From: Mycobacterium szulgai
GTDB lineage: Bacteria > Actinomycetota > Actinomycetes > Mycobacteriales > Mycobacteriaceae
Direction: 5' to 3'
NCBI RefSeq assembly: GCF_002116635.1
Contig: NZ_LQPW01000086.1
Location: 62,001-126,000, forward strand
DNA length: 64,000 nucleotides
In this document: positions 34,615 through 44,501 of the stretch, one piece after another
Layout: each line of letters opens with the position of its first letter
Numbering within the stretch: position 1 is the first letter of the stretch
Notes under the pieces: generated by a model
Told to the model about the DNA's origin: nothing
Seen by the model: the letters and a program-made list of their open reading frames with translations, nothing else
Databases searched by the model: none
Position numbers and translations under genes: made by a program

Positions 34615-35514
34615 ATGGAACCTGATTCTCGCGGGCCGCAAAAACGGGCCGGCCCGACCAGATCCTCGGGGATTCTGCAGAGCGCTCACGCGCCCGGTTT
34701 GAACGATCACGCTTGCTGGGCGTACTCGTCTCGCGCCGAACGCGATGCCGCTGCCGTGGAGTGGCTGGTAACTGGCGCCCGGATCGGACAACGCCCGTTC
34801 ATCGTGACGGCTGATGCCGACGGTGGTGCAGCACTCTTGGCTGCCGTCGCCGCCGCCGACACCTTTGTTGCCGAAGAGGTCACATACTTCAGCATCGAGC
34901 AGCTCTACGACTTGTCGGTGCCCATCGACCCGCAAGCGCAACTGACGAAATACTCCGCCGAGGTCGCTCGGGCACAGGCCGACGGCCGCAACGGCGTTCG
35001 AGTGTTCTGCGACATCACCCGGCTGATCGCCGATCCGGCTCGCCGCGCCGGCCACGCGCACTGGGAGCACTTCGCCGACACCTGGATGGCCGAGGGCAAC
35101 CCGTTGGCGGCGTTGTGTGCCTACGACATCGGCGTGGTGGGCGACCAGCCCGAGGCGGTGATGGTTCTGCACCCGCTGCGGCACGGCCCCGGCATCTGCT
35201 CGACCCCGTTCGGATTGTTCTGCGAATCGTCGAAGACGGTGCTCGACGGCGAAGTCGACGCCTTCGGCACAGCCGCCCTCGCCGGGGCACTGGCGGCGCT
35301 GCCCGAAGGTCCGGTCACCCTCGACTTGAGCGGCCTCAGCTACCTGTGCGCGCGGGGCGCGGCCACCCTGGCCGCTGCCGCGAAGCCGGCGACGCCAGAC
35401 CAGCGACGGCTTCGACTCGTGGGCGCCCGCCCGATCGTGCAACGAATATGGCAGGTTCTCGGCTTGGACGAGCGGATGCTCTCGAGGCAGGAGGCCCACG
35501 CCTCCTTGGCTTGA
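34615..35514 (+). CDS. MEDS-domain sensor fused to STAS
   Basis: 299 residues. The N-terminus (HACWAYSSRAER near 32-43, then RPFIVTADADG) is a MEDS (DcmR sensory) domain, thought to sense hydrocarbon derivatives; a C-terminal STAS-like module follows (GPVTLDLSGLSYLCARGAATL near 241-261). Such fusions regulate anti-sigma factors. CGAAGG lies 9 nt before ATG 34615. The expected STAS phospho-serine region reads LDLSGLSYL, so Ser residues are present. Confidence 0.82.
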   Translation: MEPDSRGPQKRAGPTRSSGILQSAHAPGLNDHACWAYSSRAERDAAAVEWLVTGARIGQRPFIVTADADGGAALLAAVAAADTFVAEEVTYFSIEQLYDLSVPIDPQAQLTKYSAEVARAQADGRNGVRVFCDITRLIADPARRAGHAHWEHFADTWMAEGNPLAALCAYDIGVVGDQPEAVMVLHPLRHGPGICSTPFGLFCESSKTVLDGEVDAFGTAALAGALAALPEGPVTLDLSGLSYLCARGAATLAAAAKPATPDQRRLRLVGARPIVQRIWQVLGLDERMLSRQEAHASLA

Positions 35515-35703
35515 GATGGCTAACGCTCGCCAATGTCGTTACGACACAACAGGATTGAGCGGGAGATCGTACGATCGATGATCGTTACGCCGCTGCCCTA
35601 GTGGTGAGCGGTACCGAAATTTCTTTCCGTTGAAATCGCCGAATCCCTCCGATAGATCGCGGTACCGTACCAGCATTGTCCTGACGCGTCGGGAGGTTGA
35701 GCT

Positions 35704-37089
35704 GTGTCGTTCTTGATCACGACGCCAGATCTGGTTGCGGGTGCGGCAGCAGATCTAGCGAATATCGGTTCGGCGCTCAGTACGGCCAATGCGGCCGCGG
35801 CCATCCCGACAACAGGCGCGCTGGCCGCCGGAGCAGACGAGATATCGGCAGGCATCGCGGCGCTGTTCGGCGGGCACGCCCGGGCGTATCAGGCCGTCAG
35901 TGCACAGGCAGAAGCGCTTCACGACCAGTTCGTGCAGGCCCTGAGCGCGGCGGGCAGTTCGTATGCCAATGCCGAACTCGCGAATGCGCAGGCGAACTTA
36001 CTGAACGCCATCAACGCACCGACGCAGGCACTGCTGCACCGCCCGCTCATCGGGGATGGCTCCAACGGCGCGCCCGGCAGTGGGGACAACGGCGGCGCTG
36101 GCGGGTTGCTGTACGGCAATGGCGGTTCCGGCGGGTCAGGCGGTCCTGGCAAGGCCGGCGGCAACGGCGGGTCGGCCGGGCTGATCGGTAGCGGTGGAGC
36201 CGGCGGGCAGGGCGGTCCCGGTATGTCCGGCGGAGCCGGTGGCCGCGGCGGTTGGTTGTGCGGCAACGGCGGCGCCGGCGGCGCCGGCGGCGACGCTACG
36301 GCAATCGCTGCCGCCGGCGGTGCCGGCGGGGCCGGCGGGGCCGCCGGGCTGTTCGGCAACGGCGGAGCCGGTGGCCACGGAGGCACCGGCGGACAAGGCG
36401 GGGCCGCGGTACCCCCCACCGTCGGAGGCACCGGCGGCGCGGGCGGCGCCGGCGGAGCCAGCGGTGTGTTCGGCAATGGTGGAGCCGGTGGAGCCGGCGG
36501 GCAGGGCGGGGGCGCCGCCGCTGTGCCCGGAAGCACCGCCGGCAACGGCGGCCTAGGTGGCGCCGGAGGGTCCGCTGAGCTGTTTGGTGCTGGTGGTGCT
36601 GGCGGCGAAGGCGGGCACGGCGGATCGGGCGGTCTTTCGAGTGCCGACACCGGCGGTAACGGCGGCAACGGTGGTGCTGGCGGGATCGGCGGACTGTGGG
36701 GTTCCGGTGGGGCCGGCGGTTTGGGCGGGCAGGCAGGTGCCGGCCTGATTGGCAGCGGCGCAAGCGGCAGCGGCGGCGCCGGTGGCGCGGCGAGACTGCT
36801 CGGCAATGGCGGGGCCGGCGGAAACGGCGGGGACAGCATCGGCATCGGTGGTCATGCCGGCGCGGGCGGAGCGGGCGGCGCCGGCGGGCAGGTGATCGGC
36901 AACGGCGGTGATGGCGGTAACGGGGGCGCTGCGAACGGTCCGGGTACCGGCGCTGTCGGCGGTAACGGCGGCAACGCCGTCTTCATCGGTAATGGCGGTA
37001 ACGGCGGCAACGGCACGGGTGGCGAGCAGGGCGGCGCCGCAGGCAAGGGCGGCATCTTCGGCCACAACGGCAAGAGCGGGGCGTCCTAG
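35704..37089 (+). CDS. PE_PGRS protein
   Basis: 461 residues. Residues 1-95 are a PE domain ([22 protein letters not shown]); Tyr-Ala-Asn-Ala-Glu at about 87-91 fits the YxxxD/E type VII secretion signal. The linker containing PLIGDGSNG is followed by about 340 residues of GGAGG/GGNGG repeats. PE_PGRS proteins are exported through ESX-5 and exposed on the cell surface. GTG 35704 follows GGGAGG. The C-terminus is pure repeat, with no extra domain. Confidence 0.95.
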   Translation: MSFLITTPDLVAGAAADLANIGSALSTANAAAAIPTTGALAAGADEISAGIAALFGGHARAYQAVSAQAEALHDQFVQALSAAGSSYANAELANAQANLLNAINAPTQALLHRPLIGDGSNGAPGSGDNGGAGGLLYGNGGSGGSGGPGKAGGNGGSAGLIGSGGAGGQGGPGMSGGAGGRGGWLCGNGGAGGAGGDATAIAAAGGAGGAGGAAGLFGNGGAGGHGGTGGQGGAAVPPTVGGTGGAGGAGGASGVFGNGGAGGAGGQGGGAAAVPGSTAGNGGLGGAGGSAELFGAGGAGGEGGHGGSGGLSSADTGGNGGNGGAGGIGGLWGSGGAGGLGGQAGAGLIGSGASGSGGAGGAARLLGNGGAGGNGGDSIGIGGHAGAGGAGGAGGQVIGNGGDGGNGGAANGPGTGAVGGNGGNAVFIGNGGNGGNGTGGEQGGAAGKGGIFGHNGKSGAS

Positions 37090-37119
37090 GGGCGTCGTAG
37101 CGACGAACCAAGCCGGGTG

Positions 37120-37551
37120 TCAGGTGGCCATCAACTCGAAGACGGGGATGACCCGGTCGGTGCGCTCCTGGTACTCGCCGAACCCCGGGGCACGCTCGAC
37201 GACGATCCGGTAAACCGAATCTCTTTCGTCGCGCGGCAATTCGCGAGCCGTGGCCGGCCGTGGATCCTGGGTGCCGATCTCGACGGTCACCCCGGGATGG
37301 GCGCGGATATTGTGCACCCACGCGGGGTTGCTCTCCCGGCCGGCCGCCGAGCCGACGATGTAGATCTTGCCGTCGACGTCGAAGTAGGCGACCGGGTTGA
37401 CCCGCTTGGCGCCGCTCTTGGCGCCGGTCGACGTCAACAGCAGCAACGGAAAGCCCTCGAACTGTCCGCCCACTTTGCCACCGTTGCTGCGGAACTCCTC
37501 GATGTTGCGCTCGTTGAATTCGCGCTCTTCGCGCATCACCTCGTCACCCAT
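37120..37551 (-). CDS. DDN-like F420H2-dependent quinone reductase
   Basis: 143 residues of the deazaflavin-dependent nitroreductase family (split barrel): LLLLTSTGAKSG near 37-48 and RVNPVAYFDVDG mark the fold; the C-terminus has FGEYQERTDRVIPVFEL. Known members reduce menaquinone and activate nitroimidazoles with F420H2. The start is ATG 37551, 159 nt from the divergent kinase gene start. Confidence 0.88.
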   Translation of the reverse strand: MGDEVMREEREFNERNIEEFRSNGGKVGGQFEGFPLLLLTSTGAKSGAKRVNPVAYFDVDGKIYIVGSAAGRESNPAWVHNIRAHPGVTVEIGTQDPRPATARELPRDERDSVYRIVVERAPGFGEYQERTDRVIPVFELMAT

Positions 37552-37709
37552 CGGCCCATCTTGGCATGAAATCCAGCCGGCGAACGGAATTAGCCGAGCG
37601 GCGTTGCGCCACAACCGGGTTAGCTTGGCGATGCGCGCGCCGGCAGACTGCCGGCGGTGTGGTCGGCCAATTCCGTTTGACGCGACCGTAAACGGATTAC
37701 TATCTGCCC

Positions 37710-39590
37710 ATGCCACTTGAGGTTGGCCAGGTGTTCGCCGGATACACCATCCGGCGCGTGCTGGGCGCCGGCGGGATGGGCGCGGTGTACTTGGCTTCGC
37801 ACCCTCGGTTACCGCGGGAAGACGCACTGAAGGTACTGGCTGCGGATTTGACCGACGATCCGGAGTTTCGGGCGCGGTTTCTGCGCGAGGCCGATCTGGC
37901 CGCCAGCCTGTCTCATCCGCACATCGTGCGGATCCAGGACCGCGGTGAGCACGATGGGCAGTTCTGGATTTCGATGGATTTCGTGGCCGGCACCGACACG
38001 GCTCGGCTACTGGCCGAACAGTTTCCGGGCGGGATGCCGCTGGAACAGGTGACGCCGATCATCACCGCTGTTGCCTCGGCGCTCGACTTCGCCCACCATC
38101 GCGGGTTGTTGCACCGCGACGTCAAACCGGCCAATATTTTGCTGGCCGAATCCGATGGTCAACCGCGGCGGATATTTCTGGCCGACTTCGGCATCGCGCG
38201 GCGCATCGACGACCTGACCGGGCTCACCGCGACCAACATCACGCTGGGCACCGCCTCCTACGCCGCGCCCGAACAGTTGAAGGGCGAGCCGCTGGACGGT
38301 CGTGCCGATCAGTATGCATTGGCGTGCACAGCCTTTCACTTGCTTACCGGTTCGCCACCCTATGTCGATACAAATCCCATCGTGGTCATCAGCCAGCATG
38401 TCACCGCCCCGCCCCCCTCGATCGGCGCCCGCCGCCCCGAATTGGCCGGGCTGGATCCGGTGTTCGCCACCGCGATGGCCAAGAAACCATCCGACCGGTT
38501 TGCCAGCTGCCAGGACTTCGCCGCCCACCTGAGCCAGTACCTCAGCGTCGCCGCCTACGACCAGGACACCCAACCCGCGCTCAGTACGACGGCACCCACT
38601 GTGCCGCGGCCCGTTGCGCGCAAGCGGCCGGGTGTTTTGATCGGTGCCCTGGCGGGCGTCGGGCTGCTGCTCATCGCCACAGGGATTATTGCCGCCATCA
38701 AGCTCACCCAGCACCCCAAGCCGGCCAGGGCCACGGCGTCGGCCGCACCAGCTCCTGCCGCCGCGGGCCCAGCACCCAACACCGGACCTTTCACCGGGGT
38801 ATACCGGGCCAACTTCCACGCGGCGACCAGTCTCGACGACATGCCGGCTCCGGGCATGACGCCGTCGACCGACACCTACGCCGTTCGCTCGGTGTGCGGC
38901 TCCAACGGTTGTGTGGCAACGGCGTCGCACCTCGATGGTGAAACCACCTTCGCACCGAGCCTGATCTTCGACCAGATCGACGGACACTGGGTGTCGGTGG
39001 CCATCGGCTCCGACAAGTGCCAGAACGCGCCTGCCGAAATGTGGGAGGTGTTCACGCTGGACCCGGGCCCAGGGGCCAGTTTCACCGGCGTCTTCAGCAC
39101 GACGACCAGCAACGATTGCTTAGGCAAGCACACCGTCACCTTCACCCGCACCGGAGACGTCGACATCAACACCCTTCCCGACCCGGCCGCCCTGCCGCCC
39201 CGGGTGACCTCGCCCGCCCAAGCGCTGCGCGGGCAGTACCACGAGAAGCGCACCTATAAGATCCGCAGCGCACCGCAGGAAAACGACTATGCCGTCACCA
39301 CCAACTGTCTGCGCACCGGCGAGCGGTGCATGAGTTTCTTCCACGCACCGTCGGGCGCTGTGCAACCGCTGGTATTCGCCGACGGCAATTGGACCCTGGA
39401 CACCGACACCGACATGCAATGCCCGGGCCACGGGACGCAGATGCATGTGAAAAAGACCGCACAGTATCCGCTGCCCCAACCACCACAGGATCCGATCACC
39501 CTGCTCTCCGGGCAGGGTAGGCAGCAACAGACCGGCAGCTGCGAGGTGAACGTGGCCTTCGACGAAACATTTACGCGCACAGGCGATTAG
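37710..39590 (+). CDS. Ser/Thr protein kinase, PknF-type, copy 1
   Basis: 626 residues. The kinase domain (about 11-270) has the glycine loop [12 protein letters not shown], Lys41 in ALK, catalytic [16 protein letters not shown] and APEQ. One membrane helix at about 309-331 leads to an extracellular region of about 290 residues with several cysteines ([14 protein letters not shown]). The tail contains FTRTGD twice, which suggests a duplicated ectodomain unit. ATG 37710 follows TACTAT plus 6 nt (leaderless). First of three tandem paralogues; copy 2 starts 6 nt after its stop. Confidence 0.95.
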   Translation: MPLEVGQVFAGYTIRRVLGAGGMGAVYLASHPRLPREDALKVLAADLTDDPEFRARFLREADLAASLSHPHIVRIQDRGEHDGQFWISMDFVAGTDTARLLAEQFPGGMPLEQVTPIITAVASALDFAHHRGLLHRDVKPANILLAESDGQPRRIFLADFGIARRIDDLTGLTATNITLGTASYAAPEQLKGEPLDGRADQYALACTAFHLLTGSPPYVDTNPIVVISQHVTAPPPSIGARRPELAGLDPVFATAMAKKPSDRFASCQDFAAHLSQYLSVAAYDQDTQPALSTTAPTVPRPVARKRPGVLIGALAGVGLLLIATGIIAAIKLTQHPKPARATASAAPAPAAAGPAPNTGPFTGVYRANFHAATSLDDMPAPGMTPSTDTYAVRSVCGSNGCVATASHLDGETTFAPSLIFDQIDGHWVSVAIGSDKCQNAPAEMWEVFTLDPGPGASFTGVFSTTTSNDCLGKHTVTFTRTGDVDINTLPDPAALPPRVTSPAQALRGQYHEKRTYKIRSAPQENDYAVTTNCLRTGERCMSFFHAPSGAVQPLVFADGNWTLDTDTDMQCPGHGTQMHVKKTAQYPLPQPPQDPITLLSGQGRQQQTGSCEVNVAFDETFTRTGD

Positions 39591-39596
39591 CCAACC

Positions 39597-41408
39597 ATGT
39601 CGCTCGAAGTCGGCCAGGTGTTCGCCGGATACACCATTCTGCGCATGCTGGGCTCCGGCGGAATGGGCGCGGTGTATCTGGCCAGGCACCCACGGTTGCC
39701 GCGCGAGGATGCGCTCAAGGTATTGCCTGCCGATTTGACCGCAGATCCCGAGTATCGGGCGCGATTCGAGCGTGAGGCCGAACTGGCAGCGGCTCTGTCG
39801 CATCCGCACATCGTGCGGATCTTCGACCGCGGCGAATACGACGGCCAGTTCTGGATCTCGATGGACTATGTGGACGGCACCGACGCAGCGGTGTTGCTGA
39901 GCAAATTCCATCCGGGCGGGATACCGGCTGATGAGGCATTGGCGATCGTCACCGCGGTGGCCTCGGCACTGGATTACGCACACCATCTCGGGCTGCTGCA
40001 CCGCGACGTCAAACCGGCCAACGTCCTGCTGACCGAACCCGACGGACAACCACGACGGGTGTTCTTGGCCGACTTCGGCATCGCGCGACGCATCGCCGAG
40101 GTGGCACGGCTGACCTCGACCAACATGGCGGTCGGGACCGCTGCCTACGCCGCACCCGAGCAGTTGATGGGTGCGGCTCTCGACGGACGTGCCGATCAAT
40201 ATGCGTTGGCCTGCACCGCATTTCACCTGCTTTGCGGCGCACGGCCCTACGACAGCGCCAACCTCGCTGTGGTGATCAGCCAGCAAATCACCGCCGAGCC
40301 ACCGTCGATCGGTGCGCGCCGCCCCGACTTGGCCGCCCTGGATCCGGTGTTCGCCACCGCGATGGCCAAGAAACCATCCGACCGGTTTGACAGCTGCCAG
40401 GAGTTCGCGCACCAGCTCAGCCAGTGCCTCAGCGGCGCCGCCCCCTACACCTTCGCCACCCGGCCCGCGCCCGCCGTGCAGGTGCGGCGTTCCCGTGTTC
40501 GCATCGGGGTGCTGGCGGCGGCCGTGGTGCTGCTGCTTGCCGCCGCTGCGGTTTTCGGCGGCCTGCAGCTCACTGCGCAACACCATCCTGGTGTCGCAGC
40601 CGGTCCTTTGTCCGGCGTCTACCGCGCCGACTTCGGGCCGATCACCGGCCTCGACGACGTTGCCGACACCGCAGCTGCACCGGAGCTGGTGAGCAGCTAC
40701 GGACTTCGTTCGGTGTGCGGAACCACCGGCTGCGTGGCGACCGCGACACGGTTGAGCGGCGCGCCGGTAGGCGCAACCACGATGGTCTTCGACCAGATCG
40801 ATGGTCGTTGGGTGGCCGTCGCGCTCGGCTCGGACCTGTGCCGAAGCATGCCCAGCGAATTCTGGCAGGTGTTCACCCTGCAGCCGGGTCCCGGCGGCAG
40901 TCTCACCGGGGAATACTCGACGACGGCAGGCAATGGCTGCGCCGAGAAGCGAACCGTGACCTTCACCCGCACCGACGACCCCGACGACAACCGCCTGCCC
41001 GACCCGGCCGGCCAACCCAAGCGGGTGTCCTCACCGGCCGAAGCTCTGCACGGCCGCTACCGGCTGGCCCGAACCTTCACCAGCGGGATGGCGCCGCAAC
41101 GCACCGAGGCCGCCGTCAGGACCGACTGCCTGCGCACCGGCCAGCGGTGCATCAGTTACTTCCACGGCCCATCGGCAGAATTCCCGCTGGTATTCGACGG
41201 CACGAACTGGACGTCGGACATCGAGCAGGACACCCAGTGCCCGGGGACGCGAGCCACTACACACGTGAAAACCACCGAGCAGTATTCGCTGCCCGCACCG
41301 CCGCAGAATCCGATCACCCTGCTGAGCGGGCAGGGACACCAAGTACAAAGCGAGCCGTGCGCACTCGACAGTGACTTCGGCGAAACATTCACGCGCACCG
41401 GCGATTAG
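39597..41408 (+). CDS. Ser/Thr protein kinase, PknF-type, copy 2
   Basis: 603 residues, the same layout as copy 1: glycine loop, [16 protein letters not shown], a single membrane helix at about 300-322 and a two-unit cysteine-containing ectodomain with FTRTDD and FTRTGD. The juxtamembrane linker is shorter, lacking the Ala/Pro stretch of copy 1. Starts 6 nt after copy 1, so cotranscribed. It is full-length, with no disabling change seen in the kinase motifs. Confidence 0.95.
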   Translation: MSLEVGQVFAGYTILRMLGSGGMGAVYLARHPRLPREDALKVLPADLTADPEYRARFEREAELAAALSHPHIVRIFDRGEYDGQFWISMDYVDGTDAAVLLSKFHPGGIPADEALAIVTAVASALDYAHHLGLLHRDVKPANVLLTEPDGQPRRVFLADFGIARRIAEVARLTSTNMAVGTAAYAAPEQLMGAALDGRADQYALACTAFHLLCGARPYDSANLAVVISQQITAEPPSIGARRPDLAALDPVFATAMAKKPSDRFDSCQEFAHQLSQCLSGAAPYTFATRPAPAVQVRRSRVRIGVLAAAVVLLLAAAAVFGGLQLTAQHHPGVAAGPLSGVYRADFGPITGLDDVADTAAAPELVSSYGLRSVCGTTGCVATATRLSGAPVGATTMVFDQIDGRWVAVALGSDLCRSMPSEFWQVFTLQPGPGGSLTGEYSTTAGNGCAEKRTVTFTRTDDPDDNRLPDPAGQPKRVSSPAEALHGRYRLARTFTSGMAPQRTEAAVRTDCLRTGQRCISYFHGPSAEFPLVFDGTNWTSDIEQDTQCPGTRATTHVKTTEQYSLPAPPQNPITLLSGQGHQVQSEPCALDSDFGETFTRTGD

Positions 41409-41474
41409 CCGCAACGACCCAAAGTATTCGGCTAAGACCCGCCTATCCCCGGCGCGGCAGCTTACGATTTGCCA

Positions 41475-43349
41475 ATGGTGCTCGAGGTTGGGCAGGTGTT
41501 CGCCGGATACACGATCCTACGAGTGCTGGGTGCGGGCGGAATGGGCACGGTGTATCTGGCGTCTCATCCGCGGTTGCCGCGCCAGGACGCACTGAAGGTG
41601 CTGCCGGCCGACGTCACCGGCGATCCGGAGTTCCGGGCACGATTTCTGCGGGAGGCCGACCTGGCGGCCAGCCTGTCTCATCCGCACATCGTGGGGATTC
41701 ACGACCGCGGCGAACACGATGGCCAGTTCTGGATTTCGATGGACTATGTGGCCGGCACCGACGCGGACCAACTGGTGAGCGAGCAGTTCCCCAGCGGCAT
41801 GCCCGTCGATCAAGTGGTCACCATCATTACCGCGGTCGCCTCGGCCCTGGACTACGCCCACCATCGTGGGCTATTGCACCGCGACATCAAGCCGGCCAAC
41901 ATCTTGTTGACCCAGCCGGACGGGCAGCCGGCCCGGGTTTTTCTGGCCGACTTCGGCCTCGCGCGCCGCATCGACGACGCGTCGGGACTGACCGCAACCA
42001 ACTTCACCGTCGGCACAGCCGCCTACGCCGCGCCCGAGCAGCTGACGGGCGACCCGATGGACGGACGCGCCGACCAATATGCCTTGGCCTGCACGGCTTT
42101 TCATCTATTGACCGGCGTCGCGCCGTATGGCAAATCCAATCTGGGGCTGGTGATCAGTCAACACATCACGGCCCCACCACCCTCGCTCGCCGCCCACCGG
42201 CCCGAGCTGGCCGGGCTGGATCCGGTGTTCGCCACCGCGATGGCCAAGCGGCCGGCCGATCGGTTCGGCAGCTGCCAGGAGTTCGCCCAGCAGCTGGCCG
42301 AGCGCCTCACCGTCGTCAGCTACCCGCACGATGCCACCGCGCTGGACGCGACGATGCCGGCCGCACTACCTCAGCTCGGCGAACCGCCGGGGCGGCGTCG
42401 CCGGGTGCTGATCGGCGCGCTGGCGGCGATAGTGTTGCTGGTCGTCGCCGTCGGGGTCGTCGCGGCCGTGAAGCTCACCGGACAGCGGCAATCCGGTACC
42501 ACCGCGGCCCCGCCGACGGCCACGGCAGGCAGCCCGGAACGCGAAGCCGGTCCGTTCACCGGCATGTTCCGGGCCAACTTCGGCGCCGGGACCAATCTCG
42601 ACAATGCCCCCACGCCGGGTGCGACACCGACGACGGCCATCTACGCCGTCCGCTCGTCGTGCACACCCGCCGGATGCGTGGCCACCGCGTCGCGGGTGAG
42701 CGGCGAACTGCGCCTCGCTTCGACGATGGTGTTCGACAAGGTGGATGGCCGCTGGGTGGCGGTGGCCCTCGGCTCCGACAGATGTCGCGGCACCGCCTCT
42801 GAATTCTGGCAGGTGTTCTCCCTGCAGCCAGGCCCCGAGGGCACTCTGACCGGCGAATACCGCGCTGCGGCCCGCAACGCCTGCAATCAGAAACGCAGCG
42901 TGACGTTCACCCGAACCGGCGATGTCGACATCAACAGCCTGCCCGACCCAGACAAGCAACCGAGGCGGATGGTATCGCCGGCCGAGGCGCTGCACGGCAG
43001 CTACCACGTCACTCGAACCTTCTCCAGGGCGATCGCGAAACAAGAGATGGACTACGCGGTCATCACGGATTGCCTGCGCAGCGCCGATCGGTGCATGAGC
43101 TACTTTCACTCGCCGTCAAACGACACGCCATTGGTATTCGATGGCGCCAGTTGGGTTCTGGACGTCGCACACGATGAGAGCGTCGCGGGCTGCACCGCAT
43201 TGATGGTGAAAACCACCGGCGACTACCCGTTGCCGCAACCCCCCGAAAATCCCATCGCGCAGCTCACCGGGCACGGTACCCATCAACAGACCGGCACATG
43301 CGCCGTTAATGTGGAGTTCGACGAAATCTATTCGCGCATACGCGATTAG
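41475..43349 (+). CDS. Ser/Thr protein kinase, PknF-type, copy 3
   Basis: 624 residues, starting at ATG 41475 ([12 protein letters not shown]) to match the sister kinases, although a TTG 6 nt upstream is open. HRDIKPANIL and DFGLAR replace the HRDVKPAN and DFGIAR of the other copies, conservative changes. A single membrane helix at about 312-333 precedes a similar ectodomain. TACGAT plus 6 nt gives it a leaderless promoter, so it can be expressed separately from copies 1 and 2 (66-nt gap). Confidence 0.95.
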   Translation: MVLEVGQVFAGYTILRVLGAGGMGTVYLASHPRLPRQDALKVLPADVTGDPEFRARFLREADLAASLSHPHIVGIHDRGEHDGQFWISMDYVAGTDADQLVSEQFPSGMPVDQVVTIITAVASALDYAHHRGLLHRDIKPANILLTQPDGQPARVFLADFGLARRIDDASGLTATNFTVGTAAYAAPEQLTGDPMDGRADQYALACTAFHLLTGVAPYGKSNLGLVISQHITAPPPSLAAHRPELAGLDPVFATAMAKRPADRFGSCQEFAQQLAERLTVVSYPHDATALDATMPAALPQLGEPPGRRRRVLIGALAAIVLLVVAVGVVAAVKLTGQRQSGTTAAPPTATAGSPEREAGPFTGMFRANFGAGTNLDNAPTPGATPTTAIYAVRSSCTPAGCVATASRVSGELRLASTMVFDKVDGRWVAVALGSDRCRGTASEFWQVFSLQPGPEGTLTGEYRAAARNACNQKRSVTFTRTGDVDINSLPDPDKQPRRMVSPAEALHGSYHVTRTFSRAIAKQEMDYAVITDCLRSADRCMSYFHSPSNDTPLVFDGASWVLDVAHDESVAGCTALMVKTTGDYPLPQPPENPIAQLTGHGTHQQTGTCAVNVEFDEIYSRIRD

Positions 43350-43361
43350 CGCTGACGAACG

Positions 43362-44501
43362 TCAGCCCGCACCGATTTCAAAGGTGAATTCATGATCGCA
43401 GATGCGGATGGAGTCACCGTCGGCGAGCGTGGCGCTGGGCGCAATCCGCTGGCCGGCTACATCGACTCCGTTGGCCGAATGGAGGTCGGTGACGACGAAG
43501 CTGGTCCCGGTGTCGACGATCACCGCGTGGTAGCGGCTCACTGTGTCGTCGTCCAGGACGATGTCGTTGTCGGCGAGGCGACCAATCCGGGTGGCCGGCC
43601 CGCGCAGCGGATGACAAAGCCCGGCCGCGTCGCGTAACTGTGCGACGGGCGCTTCCGGGGTGACTTTCGGGCGCCGCTGCAGGGTTTCCGCCGCTCGTTT
43701 GGCCGTGGCGCGGGCGGCCTGCTTGATGTCCAGCGGCTCTTGGCGAAGCATCCGCTGATGCAGGGTTTGCAGCGTGGGGCCCGGGTCGATGCCCAGATCG
43801 TCGGCGAGCGTGGCCTTGAGCCGGCCGTAGGTTTCCAGCGCATCGTATTGGCGCTCGGTCAGGTAGTAGGCGGCGATCAGCTGCGCCCACAGCGGCTCCC
43901 GGTAGGGGTGCTCGGCCACCAAGGCTTCGAGCTCGGAAGTTATAAAATGCGCTCGGCCGCAAGCTATTTCGGCTTCAGCACGGGCGGTGAGCGCAACCAG
44001 CTTGTCCTCGGCCAGTGCGGCCGCGAACGCTTCGACGAATTCGAAGTCGCGCAGGTCTTCTAGTACCGGACCCCGCCACTCGGCCAGCGCGGCCGACAAG
44101 TGGCTACTTGCGTCGTCGAACCGGCCCGCGGCGGCGGCCTGGATTCCGGCCTTCTGCTCGCTGGCGAAGCGGCCGATGTCGCACTCCTCGTCGGCCACGT
44201 TCAGCCGATATCCCGGATGGGCGCTGACAAGGACGGCGGCGCCGCTGCCCATTAGTCGACGCAGCCGGGATATGTGGGCATGCAGGCTGCCTCGGGCCTC
44301 CGGTGGCGGCTGCTGCTGCCACGCCGCATCGATCAACGCGTCGATCGAGACGGTGCGATTGCGATTGATCAACAGCATGGCCAGCACCGCCCGCTGCTTG
44401 GCCGCGCCCAATGGCGCGTCGGTGCCGTCGACGCTGAGCTGTAGCGGTCCCAATACCCCGAATCGAAGCGTGTGCTGGCTGCCACGGTCCGGCGTCACCA
44501 T
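43362..44501 (-). CDS. EmbR-like SARP regulator (DNA-binding, BTAD, FHA)
   Basis: 379 residues: an OmpR/SARP-type winged-helix domain (about 10-100), a bacterial transcriptional activation domain (about 105-250) and a C-terminal FHA domain with RIGRLADNDIVLDD, SRYHAV and HSANG, the phospho-threonine-binding residues. The layout is that of EmbR, which is recruited through FHA to a phosphorylated Ser/Thr kinase. ATG 44501 overlaps the stop of the kinase gene by 7 nt, so the pair is translationally coupled. SARP proteins bind 11-bp-period direct repeats, and such a repeat array lies upstream of this operon. Confidence 0.93.
   Translation of the reverse strand: MVTPDRGSQHTLRFGVLGPLQLSVDGTDAPLGAAKQRAVLAMLLINRNRTVSIDALIDAAWQQQPPPEARGSLHAHISRLRRLMGSGAAVLVSAHPGYRLNVADEECDIGRFASEQKAGIQAAAAGRFDDASSHLSAALAEWRGPVLEDLRDFEFVEAFAAALAEDKLVALTARAEAEIACGRAHFITSELEALVAEHPYREPLWAQLIAAYYLTERQYDALETYGRLKATLADDLGIDPGPTLQTLHQRMLRQEPLDIKQAARATAKRAAETLQRRPKVTPEAPVAQLRDAAGLCHPLRGPATRIGRLADNDIVLDDDTVSRYHAVIVDTGTSFVVTDLHSANGVDVAGQRIAPSATLADGDSIRICDHEFTFEIGAG

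Noticed and set aside
35560..35665. ATCGTACGAT palindrome and two GCGGTACCG copies before the PE_PGRS gene
   Set aside because: Short, GC-biased matches that may arise by chance; no promoter element aligned with them.
36060..37080. Regular GGC/GGN repeats that could be mistaken for a CRISPR or satellite array
   Set aside because: They are PGRS coding repeats with one continuous frame after a PE domain.
39120..41015. Long minus-strand open frame (631 codons) across two kinase genes
   Set aside because: It is antisense to two genes with full kinase motifs; high-GC codon bias keeps the opposite strand open. No domain features in its translation.
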